A stretch of 64,000 nucleotides of DNA from Arion vulgaris (GCA_020796225.1 CM036760.1:4644501-4708500); one strand, 5' to 3'. Shown: positions 1-11,902, numbered from the stretch's first letter. A program made the numbers and translations. Notes: a model not told the origin generated them from the sequence alone.

Positions 1-105
1 CAACGGGTAACTCTAAACTGCCTACATCTCTTGATCGATTCAACATCAATTTTAGTGTCCTCATCCAACACCAGCTAGATCTGACTAATCACAACTGTAC
101 TTCAT
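1..105 (-). mobile_element. LINE C-terminal remnant
   Basis: Read on the minus strand this encodes LDEDTKIDVESI followed by a short basic tail. The same block closes the LINE fragments at 16.3 kb and 60.7 kb, so this is the 3' coding end of one RNase H-type non-LTR retrotransposon family. It is cut by the window edge. Confidence 0.6.
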
Positions 106-145
106 TTCATCAACAATATTGTAACTTACATCTTAAGACAATATA

Positions 146-600
146 ATAGTAATAATAATAATTCCTCTTGTACCGTTATACGTTATATAGGGCCTGCAAG
201 TAATTTCTCCATAACGCTCTATCCTGGGCAACTCGCTCAATCTCCTCCATGGAACTGAGACCGATATTTCTTGCCTCTCTCAGCAAAGTTCGTTTCAGGG
301 TCTCCTTAGGTCGACCTCTCTTTCTTGAACCCATTGCATCCCACTTCAATGCCTGCTTTGATATTCGTTGATCATTTCTCCTCAAGGTGTGCCCAACATA
401 TCTCCATCTTCTCTTTCTTATAACAGTTGACACTAGTGGTTGACCAGACATGTCTCTCATTTCATCACTTCTCCTGAATTCGTTCCATTTTATGTTCATT
501 ATTTTTCCAAGACATCTATTTTCAAATGCATTCAACTTGCTTTCTATATCTTTAGTAGAACAATATACCATACTATTTTAAACCTTTCATACCGCACTTG
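146..600 (-). mobile_element. LINE 3' end, family 1 (truncated)
   Basis: A 131-residue minus-strand frame (571 to 176) has the typical C-terminal end of a non-LTR retrotransposon reverse transcriptase: RRWRYVGHTLRRNDQRI, then SRKRGRPKETL, then a Met-Glu-Glu-Ile-Glu-Arg helix and a WRNYLQALYNV-like end. It finishes in a short TAATAA tail at 146-166, as CR1/RTE-like elements do. Three further copies lie at 15.0, 26.4 and 45.0 kb. It is 5' truncated, with no catalytic RT motifs left. Confidence 0.8.
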
Positions 601-668
601 TTAACCCTCTGAATGCACTTACATTACAATGTGCACTGAATTAGCTAGTATAATGGCTTTGTATCATC

Positions 669-1580
669 TTAACTGATTCAGTCCCGTGGAACACTCTAGT
701 GCACATATTTCTTATCTGCGTGTCCCAAGCGTCTTTTAAAAGACGGCTACTATTGCGTTGAGTTTTATTAATTTTCACTCCGATTGTAGTTTTATATCAA
801 CCGGAAACTAAGTAGAAAGGAAGTACTAACGATAACCAAATCACAACATCGTGGTTTTGACTAGAATCAAAGTGAAACCAAGTTTAATTTTCGTTTTCAA
901 GTTACCCTGTGATTAAAAAATAATGTCTAACAATTCAGAGTCTAGAAATGGTTTGTTATCAGCTCGTTCTGCACGTTTTACAGCTGCAGAAGCGCGAGAT
1001 TGGTTGCATGAAGATGTAGATACTGATAGTGAAGATAGTGAAGCTTCTTATTCTGATGACACAGAAGTTTGTGATTTAAATACGTCGATTATTAATAATT
1101 TAAATAATACTAGTAGTGTTTCCCAACCAGCTTCGAGAGGGGCGTTGCCCCAGTCAGGTTCCAGATGGTCGTGTTGCTAATTTGCGAACAGTTAGTAAAC
1201 CATATATTCCGTCAATATTTTCTTAATTTTTGTGTATTCATAAATGGATTACTTATATAAAGAGAGCAGTTACACTGATTTATTCACCATATTGTTCCTC
1301 AAGGCCCTTGGTAAGTTGGATTTTTGTTCTCACAATTTCAATTAATTTTTTATTACATGCTAATATTTGTCATGCACAGTCAACACAACATTATATTTTC
1401 GCATACAATAAATATTTATGAAAGTACAATCATTTATCTTTAATTTGATATATAATAAGTTCAACTTTAAATCATATTTAGAAACAATATTTTAATTTAA
1501 CTAAAGTATGTGTGCAATATTTTTGAAGCTAAAAAATAATTCCGTCCAGAGGTGAAAAAACCTGGTACTGAATCAGTTAA
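669..1580 (+). mobile_element. piggyBac-like element, internally deleted
   Basis: The element is bounded by TTAA at 669-672 and 1577-1580, the invariant piggyBac target. The ends inside are inverted repeats: CTGATTCAGTCCC on the left and CTGATTCAGTACC read from the right. Subterminal GTGGAACACTCTAGTGCAC resembles the subterminal palindromes of this superfamily. At about 0.9 kb it is too short for a full transposase and keeps only an N-terminal coding piece. The TTAA target and TIR pair are seen directly; the superfamily call is inference. Confidence 0.7.
923..1180 (+). pseudogene. piggyBac transposase N-terminal remnant
   Basis: An 85-codon frame starts at the ATG at 923, about 250 bp inside the left end of the TTAA-flanked element. 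It begins MSNNSESRNG and continues with an acidic Asp/Glu/Ser stretch (residues about 30-50), the usual N-terminus of piggyBac transposases. The catalytic DDD core is absent, because the reading frame ends where the interior is deleted. It could instead be an unrelated acidic ORF, but its position in the element argues against that. Confidence 0.55.
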
Positions 1581-1670
1581 AAAGGCTGCGAGTTAGTGAA
1601 TCGACTCAGAAGAGCGCATGCGTTAATATAACTCTGTTTCATATCCTACAACAGCCATTAATTCCTATCT

Positions 1671-2395
1671 TAACACAATACTATGTACTAGTTTAACACA
1701 ATACTATGTACTAGCTTAACACAATACTATGTACTAGTTTAACACAATACTATGTACTAGCTTAATACAATACTATGTACTAGCTTAACACAATACTATG
1801 TACTAGCTTAACACAATACTATGTACTAGCTTAACACAATACTATGTACTAGCTTAACACAACTATATTTTATCTTTTAAAACATCTGTTAGTTCATATT
1901 TTAAAACACCTGTTAGTTCATATCTTGAAACAGCGGTAAGTACATATCTTAAAACAGCCATTAGTTCATATCTTAAAACATCCGTTAGTTCATAAATTAA
2001 AAACAATATTAAATACTATCTTAATAATGTTGTAAGTCCTCTCTTACTACTATCGAGACTACTATCATGAAACTGTATGTTCTCTCTTACTACTAGCGAG
2101 AACACTATCTTGAGACTGTATGTCCTCTCTTACTACTAGCGAGAATACTATCTTGAAACTGTAAGTCCTCTCTATTACTATCAGAATACTATCTTGAAAC
2201 TGTATGTTCTCTCTTACTACTAGCGAGAACACTATCTTGAAACTGTAAGTCCTCTCTTACTACTATCGAGAATACTATCTTGAAACTGTAAGTCCTCTCT
2301 TATTACTAGCGAGAATACTATCTTGAAACTGTATGACCTCTCTTACTACTAGCGAGAACACTATCTTGAAACTGTAAGTCCTCTCTTAGAGCACC
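1671..2395. repeat. Three adjacent minisatellites (23, ~25 and 43 bp)
   Basis: Positions 1671-1862 hold about eight copies of a 23-bp unit containing aacacaatactatgtacta. Positions 1863-2010 hold about five degenerate copies of a unit with acacctgttagttcat. Positions 2028-2395 hold about eight copies of a 43-bp unit with ctctcttactactatcgag. Unit lengths come from the spacing of identical words. Confidence 0.9.
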
Positions 2396-2660
2396 TCGAC
2401 TTTACTATCACTACAAAAAAACAGTATACGCAACTAAACAGTCCTATTTCACACAGTCGTATTTTATTTGCGGTAATGAGTTAATTCTTAATTTTCATTT
2501 TTTCTTGGCGTACACGCCAAGAATATAACTAAATCTAGCTTCATGCTTAGGTTGAAAAGACGTGCCTTGGCTTAAAATGTATTTAGTCCACTATATAACA
2601 TTTACACAACTTCTTAACGCAACTGTCAGTCGTTACGTTGTATAACGTCATTTACTTAAC
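2396..2660. other. Anonymous AT-rich spacer
   Basis: No gene or recognisable repeat is seen. A short imperfect palindrome around ttcttggcgtacacgccaag (2509-2523) is the only structure. Confidence 0.4.
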
Positions 2661-2815
2661 GTAGTATAGTGCACTACAATGACATGTACTTTAAGTTAAC
2701 CGTCAGTAAGATGACTATGTACTTTAAGTTAACCGTCAGGTATAGATGCACACACAATGACATGTACTTTAAGTTAACCGTCAGGTATAGATGCACAATG
2801 CATTACTTTACAACT
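2660..2815. repeat. Minisatellite with gacatgtactttaagttaac
   Basis: Three to four irregular copies of a 30- to 45-bp unit carrying tgtactttaagttaaccgtc. The short open frames over it are produced by the repeat. Confidence 0.8.
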
Positions 2816-2834
2816 ACCACAATCCAGAACAAAG

Positions 2835-2930
2835 GTATGTTAGGAACGATTGAGAAAAACATATTTTCGTACAATCGTTGGTACCAATAGAACATTGACT
2901 CATAAGACTCGCATTAGTAACTTATTGTTA
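2835..2930 (+). mobile_element. LINE fragment (TIVGTN type)
   Basis: A short plus-strand stretch encodes RKTYFRTIVGTNRTLTHKT. A minus-strand fragment at 12.3-12.5 kb has the matching RNENIRSIVGTNTSIQ, so both come from one LINE family, near the end of the reverse transcriptase ORF. It is too short for a family name. Confidence 0.45.
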
Positions 2931-3084
2931 GAACAAGTCACGCCCGTAACGAATGATAATGTTACGGACAATCTACTGAACAACGTACAACTTGATTGCA
3001 ACAACAAGAATTATACTTTATGTTTATTCAAAGGCATGCATGATATACACTCCAATTTACTAGATCACTGAATCCGTCTGAATA

Positions 3085-3660
3085 ATATAATAATAATAAT
3101 TAAATAGCTTGTCCTGAACAGAACTTTGCCACCCTAAAAGTCCTTCGCCTTTTCTCTCTCACAATGGACCGATGTGCCGCCTCTGCAGCCGTCTTGCTTA
3201 AATCATCAATTACATCCTGAATACATTTTTTTCGTGGTCTTCTTGTTCTCTATGCATGTACGCCTTCTTCTATAATTGGAGGTTTCTGGGTCTGCAAGAA
3301 AGTAGGGTGCTCTCCCCAACGCACACATAGGAAAAAGGGGGAAAACTCATATTTCCTAGGGTTCGAAAATAACATAACTATTTTTGTTTTCGATCCAGAA
3401 GCCCTTGAGCTTTTCAGCTCTTCGGCTCGGTGTCATGGACATCGTAACCCTTCGGTTCGGTGCCACAAACACCGTAAATATGGAGAACCCGTGGCTTTTA
3501 CGTCAGCTCGCGAAATTGAACCTCACTCACAGGGGGCTTGTCACACGTCGTCCAACACGCTACGAACACGCTAGGCAGGCGGGCAAACAATAACTATAAC
3601 GGTCTTCTCCAACCCTTTTTATATGTCTTTTTATATGTCTGAATTACTTCAATTTTCACA
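3085..3660 (-). mobile_element. LINE 3' end, family 2, split by a SINE
   Basis: Positions 3095-3280 (agcttgtcctgaacagaact onward) and 3596-3660 match, in order, the continuous LINE copies at 6.7 and 17.8 kb. The interruption holds a SINE at 3381-3584 plus short flanks. The minus strand would encode the end of the reverse transcriptase ORF (a Lys-Arg-Arg-rich segment and a 'DVTDGLNMT' type helix). Confidence 0.65.
3381..3584 (-). mobile_element. tRNA-derived SINE, family A, copy 1
   Basis: On the minus strand it runs from a tRNA-like head (gcccg..ctgcctagcgtgt, with a B-box-like ggttcaatttcgcg) through a body with gaaccgaagggttacgatgt to a T-rich end on the plus strand. Five more copies lie at 11.9, 14.0, 49.6, 57.2 and 63.6 kb. 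This copy is slightly diverged and sits inside a LINE fragment. Confidence 0.8.
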
Positions 3661-3870
3661 GTTTTTTATCGCATTTTTAATACAATATTAGATAAGAAAA
3701 TGTTGAGAACATGTGGGTAATAGGAGTCGAGTGTAGACGAGATACAGAAGCTGCACTTAAAAAGTAATGTTTCTTTATAAGTAAGTATGTTGGTGTATTT
3801 AAAGTTGAAGATATTCATGACTTTATTTTTACTTTTCCGATCCAGCAGTCATCTGATCGTTTGGCATACC

Positions 3871-4040
3871 TTCATCAATAGATGTCTGCTCAGGATACCT
3901 TCATCAATAGATGTGTGCTCAGGATACCTTCATCAATAGATATCTGCTCAGGATACCTTCATCAATAGATGTCTGCTCAGGATACCTTCATCAATAGATG
4001 TCTACTCAGGATACATCTTCCATATCAATAGATGTCTGCT
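3871..4040. repeat. 29-bp minisatellite
   Basis: About six copies of a 29-bp unit with ttcatcaatagatgtctgct and caggatacc. Confidence 0.9.
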
Positions 4041-4835
4041 CAGGATATTCATCATGAGTCTCTCGGATATGAAGTACGATGGTATTACGGCATCTCAAAT
4101 AGGGAACTGTGTGATAGAGAGAGGGACAACTGCAGGTGGAAAAAGAGATAAACGGCAGAAGGTGGCTATAGATGGGACACACACTGAAGGTACCTTCTAA
4201 CAGTATCATGATACAGGTCCTCTATGGAACCCCAAGGTTAAATAAGTAAGGAAGATCCAGGAACATATGTAGGCGGGAGTTGGAAACAGAATGAAGGAAA
4301 GTGAGGAGAGAGTGGAAAGATCTGGAAAAAATGGCCATGGATAGAAGGGCTTGAAAAAAACTTGGTTGCAAACCTATGCCTCTCTAGTGGTGAAAAGTGA
4401 CGCACAATAAAAATGGTTGGTGTTAGTGACACTGTGGTCGTTCTCTGTGACGAAATGGTCAACGCGTTTGTCCTGTTTTCTGAACGTCATGAGTTCTAAC
4501 ACAGATCACGTCACAAGGTAACATGTGCATTTTTTCTAGAGATCTCTAGGATTGTTGCTGGCGTTACGGAGCTCGGGCTTTTGATATACTGTTTGCGAGG
4601 TAACGTGCAATTTATGTGGGATAAAACCTAGTCATAAATATAAAACCAGGTGCAATGGAAACAAGTATTTCTATTTAGACAATGTTTTGTGACACCGAAC
4701 AACTATCGTGAATTTAGTGGATACAGGTAGATAACTATTTCAATACTGACCTTTAGTAGATACAGTTAGACAACAGCCGTTAGCTTATACATAAACAACA
4801 CCCAAAGATCAAGATGGAAGTGAAAAGATAGATGA
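4041..4835. other. Anonymous spacer
   Basis: No supported gene. Short minus-strand open frames (4006-4209, 4238-4462) have no conserved composition or start context. Just downstream, 4838-4930 holds a two-copy duplication of aacactttgttaccagtgcc. Confidence 0.4.
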
Positions 4836-5039
4836 TCAAAAGTATTTTCTAACCAACACTTTGTTACCAGTGCCAAACTTTTCTCTCTGACACAACACTT
4901 TGTTACCAGTGCCAAACTTGTCTCTGACAGCAACACACCACAGAAAGCTCACCACATGTGAAAAAAATTCTTGAGGAGGAGTGGGGGTCACCAGGAGAAA
5001 TAGACTACGAAATGAGAACATCAGAAGCAGGTGGACTAA

Positions 5040-5265
5040 CTTCATGCACAAATACATTGAAAGACAACAAATGCAGTGGTTTGGACATTTAATGAGAATA
5101 TAATACAACCAATCACCAATAACAGCATACAATAAAAGATATCAGGTACTAGAGCTAAAGGAAGACCAAGAAAAAGATGGATAAACAATATCAAGACCCA
5201 CTACATAAATAACGATATAACACAACAAGAGCGACGTATCTGGCCCTAGAACGCAAATTAAAGCT
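5040..5265 (+). mobile_element. LINE 3' end fragment
   Basis: The plus strand reads IERQQMQWFGHLMRI, then, after stops, a Gly-Arg-Pro-Arg-Lys-Arg-Trp segment: the order seen at the C-terminus of RTE-like reverse transcriptases. Stop codons and frame changes show it is dead. Confidence 0.55.
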
Positions 5266-5324
5266 CCCATCCCTACGCTTAACGATAAGTGGACACCAAC
5301 TACATCTTCCACCTGGGAAAAGAC

Positions 5325-6020
5325 AATAACATCTATTTATATACTGACATTTAGTGGATACAAGGAGTCAGCTATTTAAATACTGACATTTAGTGGATAC
5401 AAGGAGTCAGCTATTTAAATACTGACATTTAGTGGATACAAGGAGCCAACTATTTAAATAATGACTTAAGTGGATAGAAGGAGCCACCTATTTAAATAAT
5501 GACATTTAGTGGATACAAGAGCCACTATTTAATAATGACATTTAGTGGATACACAGAGGAAGCTATTTAACTCTGAGAACAGGAGAACTATTTAAATACT
5601 GGGATACAGGTAGACAACTATTTAAATACTAGGAATACAGGTAACAACTATTTAAATACTAGAATACAGGTAGACAACTATTTAAATACTAGAATACAGG
5701 TAGACAACTATTTAAATACTAGAATACAGGTAGACAACTATTTAAATACTGAGATACAGGTAGACAACTATTTAAATACTAGAATACAGGTAGACAACTT
5801 TTAAAAATACTGGGATACAGGTAGCAACTATTTAAATAGTAGAATACAGGTAGACAACTATTTAAATAGTACATTAGTAGACAACTAGTAAATACTGGGA
5901 TACAGGTAGACAACTATTTAGATACTTGGATACAGGTGGAGATTTATTAAAATACTGGGATACAGGTGGGCAACTATTTAAATACTTAGATACAGGTAGA
6001 CAACTGTTTAAATACTCACA
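5325..6020. repeat. Two fused minisatellites (39 bp, then 30 bp)
   Basis: Positions 5325-5580 carry about six copies of a 39-bp unit with gctatttaaatactgacatt. Positions 5580-6020 carry about fourteen copies of a related 30-bp unit with caactatttaaatactagaa. Both share ctatttaaatact, so the second probably arose from the first by an internal deletion. Confidence 0.9.
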
Positions 6021-6439
6021 TTTAGTATGTACAAGTAGTTGACTATGTGAACACTTCCTTCTGGTAAACATGTGTAAATCAGTATGCATATACCTTATTC
6101 AGAAACTAATGAAAATCTGCTGTAAAAAGAACACAGCAAAAAGTCATGGTTGACTGACCATGCTTGGATAAACTAACACAACATGCTAAACATAAAGACA
6201 TGCATGTTTACCACAGAATCGGCAGTAGCAACATGCAGACCTGGAATGAGATGTGAAGAATGTGCCTATTATTATAGTTGTATTTCAGTGACGGTCTGAT
6301 GAACAACAGTGATTCCAAGTTGTTGTTTTTGGGTTCTAAAAGGTCAAACCGAATGAATTAGGGTATGGTTCTCATAAGGAGACACTTGTTCAATCCATGT
6401 TTAGGTGAAGGACTGTTTTCTGTCGACGGAATAAAAGAA

Positions 6440-6720
6440 AACATCGAACCTGAATAGTTTCACGACGACTGCACTAGCCATGCGACTAGTGGAGCAGACA
6501 AAAGTAATGTTTTTACAAGCCATTTATTTTTAGAATTAAAAAAAACGCCCTTTAGTTTGGCGCCTGGTAAAAAGTTGTCAAACTCAAAACCCCATAGTGT
6601 GGCATTTGGTTCACAAAGAGTTAAATTCCCCAGGCTCTCGTTATCCAATCTCCAATCTCCAGGCTCTCGTTATCCCTGTTCTACACCATCCTAAAAATGT
6701 GGTTCTATAGGCAGTCATCA
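6440..6720 (+). mobile_element. SINE family D remnant, interrupted
   Basis: 6450-6475 (cactagccatgcgac) and 6610-6715 (ggctctcgttatcc, then aaaaatgtggttctatagg) match the 3' part of the tRNA-headed SINE at 23.3-23.6 kb. Between them, 6490-6635 is a separate ~140-bp repeat also found at 61.56-61.69 kb. Confidence 0.5.
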
Positions 6721-7065
6721 TCATCAAATAGTTTGTCCTGAGCAGAACTTTGCCACCCCAACAGTCCTCCGGAATTTCTCTCTCTCATAGGCCAGATGTC
6801 CTGCCTCTGCAGCCGTCATGTTCAAACCATCAGTTACATCCTGAATACATCTTCTCCGTGGTCTACCTCTTCTTCTATTTGCCCATATACCTTCTTTCAT
6901 GATGGTTTTCTCCAGCCTTCATGTCTTTTTATATGTCCAAAATATCTCAATTTTCTCTTTCTTATTTGTAGCATCAGCCAGTTTTCTTTGTTTTTGATTT
7001 CTTTCTGGATATATCTATTTGTTCTCTTCTTTGTTCAAGATATACGAAGGACTCTTCTGTAACTA
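6718..7065 (-). mobile_element. LINE 3' end, family 2
   Basis: Minus-strand coding remnant of a reverse transcriptase C-terminus ending in agtttgtcctgagcagaact (plus-strand reading). Collinear copies are at 3.1, 17.8, 22.5 and 57.7 kb. It carries stops and no RT catalytic motif. Confidence 0.7.
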
Positions 7066-8255
7066 CAGACAGTAACAATAGTTTTTATTTATTTGTATTT
7101 TTGATATGAATCCTCATAATTGATATTTATACAATTTTTTCTAAAAGCACAATTTTCTAATATCACATTAAAGATGAAAGATCATATCATATCTATTCTA
7201 GTCCCCGTATGCCGTGAAGAGTCGTGGGAAGCGTACGTTCGCCTAGTTGGTATTAAATAATATGATTGTGTAGTTGCTGTTGTTTTTATCTCCAATGAAG
7301 TGAAAGATTGCACATTTGTTCTATGTGTCAGACACTGGAGTTCAAACTTTTGACAACAGGTTAGGGCTGTCTTTCCCAACGTGGGACACACGCCCTCAAG
7401 GGGGGCATTTTCATTGATAAGGGGGGCAATTGGACTTGTTCAGAGTTTAACTAATAGTCATGATGTTGCAAAACAAATATATCGGTTTTTGGATGTCTGA
7501 TTTTTTCCTCACAAATTAGAACCTGCAACTTTTTTTCTATTTTCTTATCATGTTATGCCTCACAACGGCAGGATAAGAAGAGATTTATTGAACGGGCGTT
7601 TGTGTGCGTTTTATAAATATTGTTTTTTTCACCGCCTCTGTTATTTCTGAGGTCCACCATGTGAGTTGACGTCCTTTTGTTTAGTATCCACTGCATTAGA
7701 ATGTCATTGCAATTTCAAGCGCACTGTCGGTAATCTGCTTATGTAACAGTTTCACTGTTATGTCTAGGGTATATTCGGGGCAACCCAAACCACCCTTATT
7801 GCACTGGGTGTCCTTGAGTCTGTAGGTAAACACCTTGTTTACAAATATTTAGTTGCTGACCAGTAGTTTACAAAATCACAACGGAATTGGTTTATCCCAT
7901 GGTATTCGGGACTCCTTAATCTCGAAAATCTCGAGACCAGGACAGGGTCAGCTGGGATTTGGGAGGACTTAAGTTAGTAGATATATATTCAGTTGAGACA
8001 TAGATTTAGTAGAGGGTAAGCCACTGAAGAGAACAGTTAAGTCAGAAACCACTGAAGAGAAGAGAACGCCAGAAACCACTGAAGAGAGCAGAAGCCAGAA
8101 CGCAACAGTAGAGATAAACACAGATAGAAAAGAGAAGTGGCAGTGATCGCATTTTTTTAATTGACTGACCAAGGATTTGAAGTGAAAGAGATCACCTGTG
8201 ACTGACAAGCGAGGTCAGGATGTGGAAGGAAATTGTATAGGTAAATTATATATAT
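7066..8255. other. Anonymous spacer
   Basis: No gene supported. The stretch tttcccaacgtgggacacac near 7372-7391, followed by runs of G, looks like one end of a hAT-type transposon, but I found no matching right end or duplication. A small duplication (aaaccactgaagaga) lies near 8047-8085. Confidence 0.4.
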
Positions 8256-8259
8256 TATT

Positions 8260-8535
8260 CTCCGATATGAATCGAGAGGAACATTCTCACTATATTTAGA
8301 GTGATCGAGAGGAACCTTTTTACTATATATTTAGAGTGATTCGAGAGGAACTTTTTCACTATATCCAGAGTGATCGAGAGGAACTTTTTCACTATATCCA
8401 GAGTGATCGAGAGGAACATTTTCACTATATATTTAGAGTGATCGAGAGGAACATTCTCACTATATTCCAGAGTGATCGAGAGGAACATTCTCACTATATT
8501 CCAGAGTGATCGAGAGGAACATTTTCCCTATATTT
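8260..8535. repeat. 33- to 36-bp minisatellite
   Basis: About eight copies of a unit with gtgatcgagaggaacattct and cactatat. The 79-residue minus-strand frame (LSITLEYSENVP-like) is only this repeat. Confidence 0.9.
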
Positions 8536-9120
8536 AGAACTTTTTATAGAAATTGCCATCCAGTAACTTTCCAAATTACAGTGGAAGAATCGAGCCAGTA
8601 TGAAGACAAATTCTAGAACAAGCTTAATATTACGGGTTAATGAACTAGAGTGTTAAATTAGGTCAATTGTGTTAGGATAGCGTGTTAATGTGTAATTGAA
8701 ACCTTTCTTGTGTATATTTAGGTGCAATAATTTACCAATTGTGCATATATTGTATTATGACGATAAATTGTCTTGTTATAATGCGAGTCCCTGAGGACTC
8801 CTGAGGGTTGACTTAATACATTGCCATAAGCAGAAACTTTTGTTATCTAGTTAGTGTTATTTTCTATAGTCATTTATGTTTTGTGTAAAGAGAGTGTCTG
8901 TGGTTCGGGTGACCTTTCTGTAGCCATTTCACGGGCTGTATTTTTCTATTCTATTTCTTTTCTCTTTCTTTGTCTTATTGTTTTCTTTTCTTTCTTTTTG
9001 GGGCCTTGTACCAGCTAGTCTGCTACACTTATTTGGCCGAGCCATTAAATTTGTGTCTTGGTGAAGTTTAGGACTGATGTTGTACTAACTTAGTTTCCTG
9101 ATAGCATTTCTACACCTGTC
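8536..9120. other. Anonymous spacer
   Basis: AT-rich, no supported gene, no recognised repeat. Confidence 0.4.
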
Positions 9121-9125
9121 GCTTC

Positions 9126-9755
9126 TTGTTACGCCCAACATTCTGCGTAGATATTTCATTCTCTCGTGACTAGTTTTCTCTTGTTACGCCCAACATTCTG
9201 TGTAGATATTTCATTCTCCCGTGACTAGTTTTCTCTTGTTACGCCCAACATTCTGCGTAGATATTTCATTCTCTCGTGACTAGTTTTCCTTTGTTACGTC
9301 CAACATTCTGCGTAGATATTTCATTCTCCCGTGACTAGTTTTCTCTTGTTACGCCCAACATTCTGCGTAGATATTTCATTCTCTCCTGACTAGTTTTCTC
9401 TTGTTACGTCCAACATTCTGCGTAGATATTTCATTCTCTCGTGACTAGTTTTCTCTTGTTACGTCCAACATTCTGCGTAGATATTTCATTCTCTCGTGAC
9501 TAGTTTTCTCTTGTTACGTCCAACATTCTGCGTAGATATTTCATTCTCTCGTGACTAGTTTTCTCTTGTTACGCCCAACATTCTGCGTAAATATTTCATT
9601 CTCCCGTGACTAGTTTTCTCTGTTAGTCCAACATTCTGCGTATATATTTCATTCTCTCGTGACTAGTTTTCTCTGTTAACCTTTATGTCATGTCTATGTT
9701 TGACACTGTCTATGTTTGACACTGTCTATGTTTGACACTGTCTATGTTTGACACT
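9126..9755. repeat. 55-bp minisatellite plus 16-bp repeat
   Basis: Positions 9126-9680 hold ten copies of a 55-bp unit (starts at 9126, 9181 and 9236) with ttgttacgcccaacattctg. Positions 9690-9755 hold four copies of the 16-bp gtctatgtttgacact. The first is very uniform, which suggests recent expansion. Confidence 0.95.
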
Positions 9756-9869
9756 GGTAGCACCATTTTGGGAAGAAAGATTGTGTTGAACAATGTTCGT
9801 TTATGTTCATATGAAATGTTTCAGTTAAACATGTTACAAATAATACAAAGATCCTGCAAACATTTCCAA

Positions 9870-10690
9870 AATGTTATGGGAGATTAAATCAATCAACATA
9901 TTGCATCATTATCTTGTAGTTTATGTTGTTAATGAGATTAAATCAAATGACATATTGCATCATTATGCTTGTAGATTTAAGTTGTTAATGAGATTAAATC
10001 AAATGACATATTGCATCATTATGCTTGTAGTTTTATGTTGTTAATGAGATTAAATCAAATGACATATTGCATCATTATGCTTGTAGATTTATGTTGTTAA
10101 TGAGATTAAATCAAATAACATATTGCATCATTATGCTTGTAGTTTTATGTTGTTAATGATTAATCAAATGACATATTGCATCATTATGTTTGTAGATTTA
10201 TGTTGTTAATGAATTAAATCAAATAACATATTCATCATTATGCTTGTAGTTTATGTGTTAATGAGATTAAATCAAATGACATATTGCATCATTATGCTTG
10301 TAGATTTATGTTGTTAATGAGATTAAATCAAATAACATATTGCATCATTATGCTTGTAGATTTATGTTGTTAATGAGATTAAATCAAATGACATATTGCA
10401 TCATTATGCTTGTAGATTTATGTTGTTAATGAGATTAAATAAATACATATTGCATCATTATGCTTGTAGTTTATGTTGTTAATGGATTAAATCAATGACA
10501 TATTGCATCATTATGCTTGTAGTTTATGTTGTTAATGAATTAATAAATACATATTGCATCATTATGCTTTAGATTTATGTTTTAATGAATTAAATCAAAT
10601 GACATATTCATCATTATGCTTGTAGTTTATGTTGTTAATGAGTTAAATCAAATGACATATTTCATCATTATGTTTAGATTTATTGTTAAT
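9870..10690. repeat. 56-bp minisatellite
   Basis: About fourteen copies of a 56-bp unit with gagattaaatcaaatgacat and catcattatgcttgtag. Copies alternate between aaatgac and aaataac variants, hinting at a higher-order dimer. From about 10140 on many copies lack single bases. Confidence 0.95.
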
Positions 10691-10779
10691 GGTGACGTCT
10701 TTAACTTGATAACTTCTTCTTCTTCTTTGCGTTCGTTCTTTACGACCAATTTTAATCACTTGTGATATGTTTGATCTTT

Positions 10780-10980
10780 GCCAAGAACGTGTATACGTTG
10801 ACATTGGTTTGTAGGCCAAATGCATAGACTTCTACACGTTTAGAACAGGCGATCCGATTACAGCCAAATCTCCTTAGTCGCCTCTTACGACATGCGTGGC
10901 AGGTAACAGTGGTTCTATGTTTTACACCCCAAATTTGGGCCCCGGTAACCACCTGGCGACTTGCTAACTAAGATGGGTGT
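10780..10980 (-). mobile_element. Repeat with conserved gtcgtaagaggcgact domain
   Basis: Read on the minus strand it contains tgtcgtaagaggcgactaag and a preceding gggcccaaatttgggg. Plus-strand relatives are at 21.95-22.15 and 35.42-35.59 kb. The conserved middle resembles the shared central domains of molluscan SINEs, but I cannot name the family from sequence alone. Confidence 0.5.
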
Positions 10981-11900
10981 TGTTATATTAATTTAGGGCC
11001 GATCACGTTGCTCAGATGTCAGATAAACGCATCACAAAACAGTTGATGTATAGTCAGCTTTAAGGGGTCAGATGTTCAGCTCGTGGTAAGTAAACAACAC
11101 TTTTAAAACACTCTTAAAGTGTCTATGAAATGCTTCGATATAGACAACACTTGCTGGGATTCACTGGCGCCAGATCACCAAATGTGGCGCTGTAACAACA
11201 CAAAATGACCTCGCATAGCGGAGCGTCGTCGAGCCGTTGAGGCACAGAGAAACGAGCTGTGCGAAACAACAGAACACACAACACCCACATGTCTAACCTT
11301 GATCATGTATGCCCCCAACTGTGGTAGGGGATTGTGTTCTAGGATTGGACTCTACAGTCACTTCCGCACTACCAGAGAGATGCAACAGCACACGTCTGAG
11401 GCTGTTGTCATTATCGCTTGATATGAACCGCTATTATTACTTTAGAGACATACGCATAAATATATAAATACGTATATATACATATATAAATATATAATTA
11501 TATATATACATAAACGAGAATACACACAAACGTAAAAATATATTTGAGGCAACTTGATACTTTGATAACCAGGTAGAATTGGATCTTAGTCAGATCTGGT
11601 TCCCTGGGTTTTACTTACCTGCCAACCCATTCATTATTTTGGAAGAAATGGGCCAGGGGCGGCGACATGTCAATCGAGTGAATATCATGCAATGTAGTAA
11701 ATGTTTTCTATTAAGAAAAAGAAAATAGCATTATAGTGTTACACGTGTTTCTAATCCACCTTTACAATCCGTCATTTTGTTGACACTGTTCATAGCATTG
11801 TACTTTTATTAAGCACTCTTTTCATTGTGTCTTTGTCATGGATAATTTGGGCCGCTGTTTTTTTACAGCTAGTGCTGTTCCTGTGTGTTTTCCATTTAAT
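10981..11900. other. Anonymous spacer
   Basis: Moderately GC-rich up to 11430, then a TA-rich stretch (11455-11515). Possible donor-like gtggtaagtaaac at about 11080 has no supporting frame. No gene called. Confidence 0.4.
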
Positions 11901-11902
11901 TA

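Noticed and set aside
923..1180. Host gene with an acidic N-terminus
   Set aside because: It lies inside a TTAA-bounded element with inverted ends, which explains it as transposon sequence.
1671..2395. CRISPR-like regular spacing of repeats
   Set aside because: Units are contiguous with no unique spacers; the DNA is eukaryotic. They are minisatellites.
7360..7440. hAT-like left end with tttcccaacgtggg
   Set aside because: No matching right end and no 8-bp duplication found within 1 kb.
11070..11095. Strong donor-like gtggtaagtaaac
   Set aside because: No acceptor and open frame upstream that gives a convincing exon.
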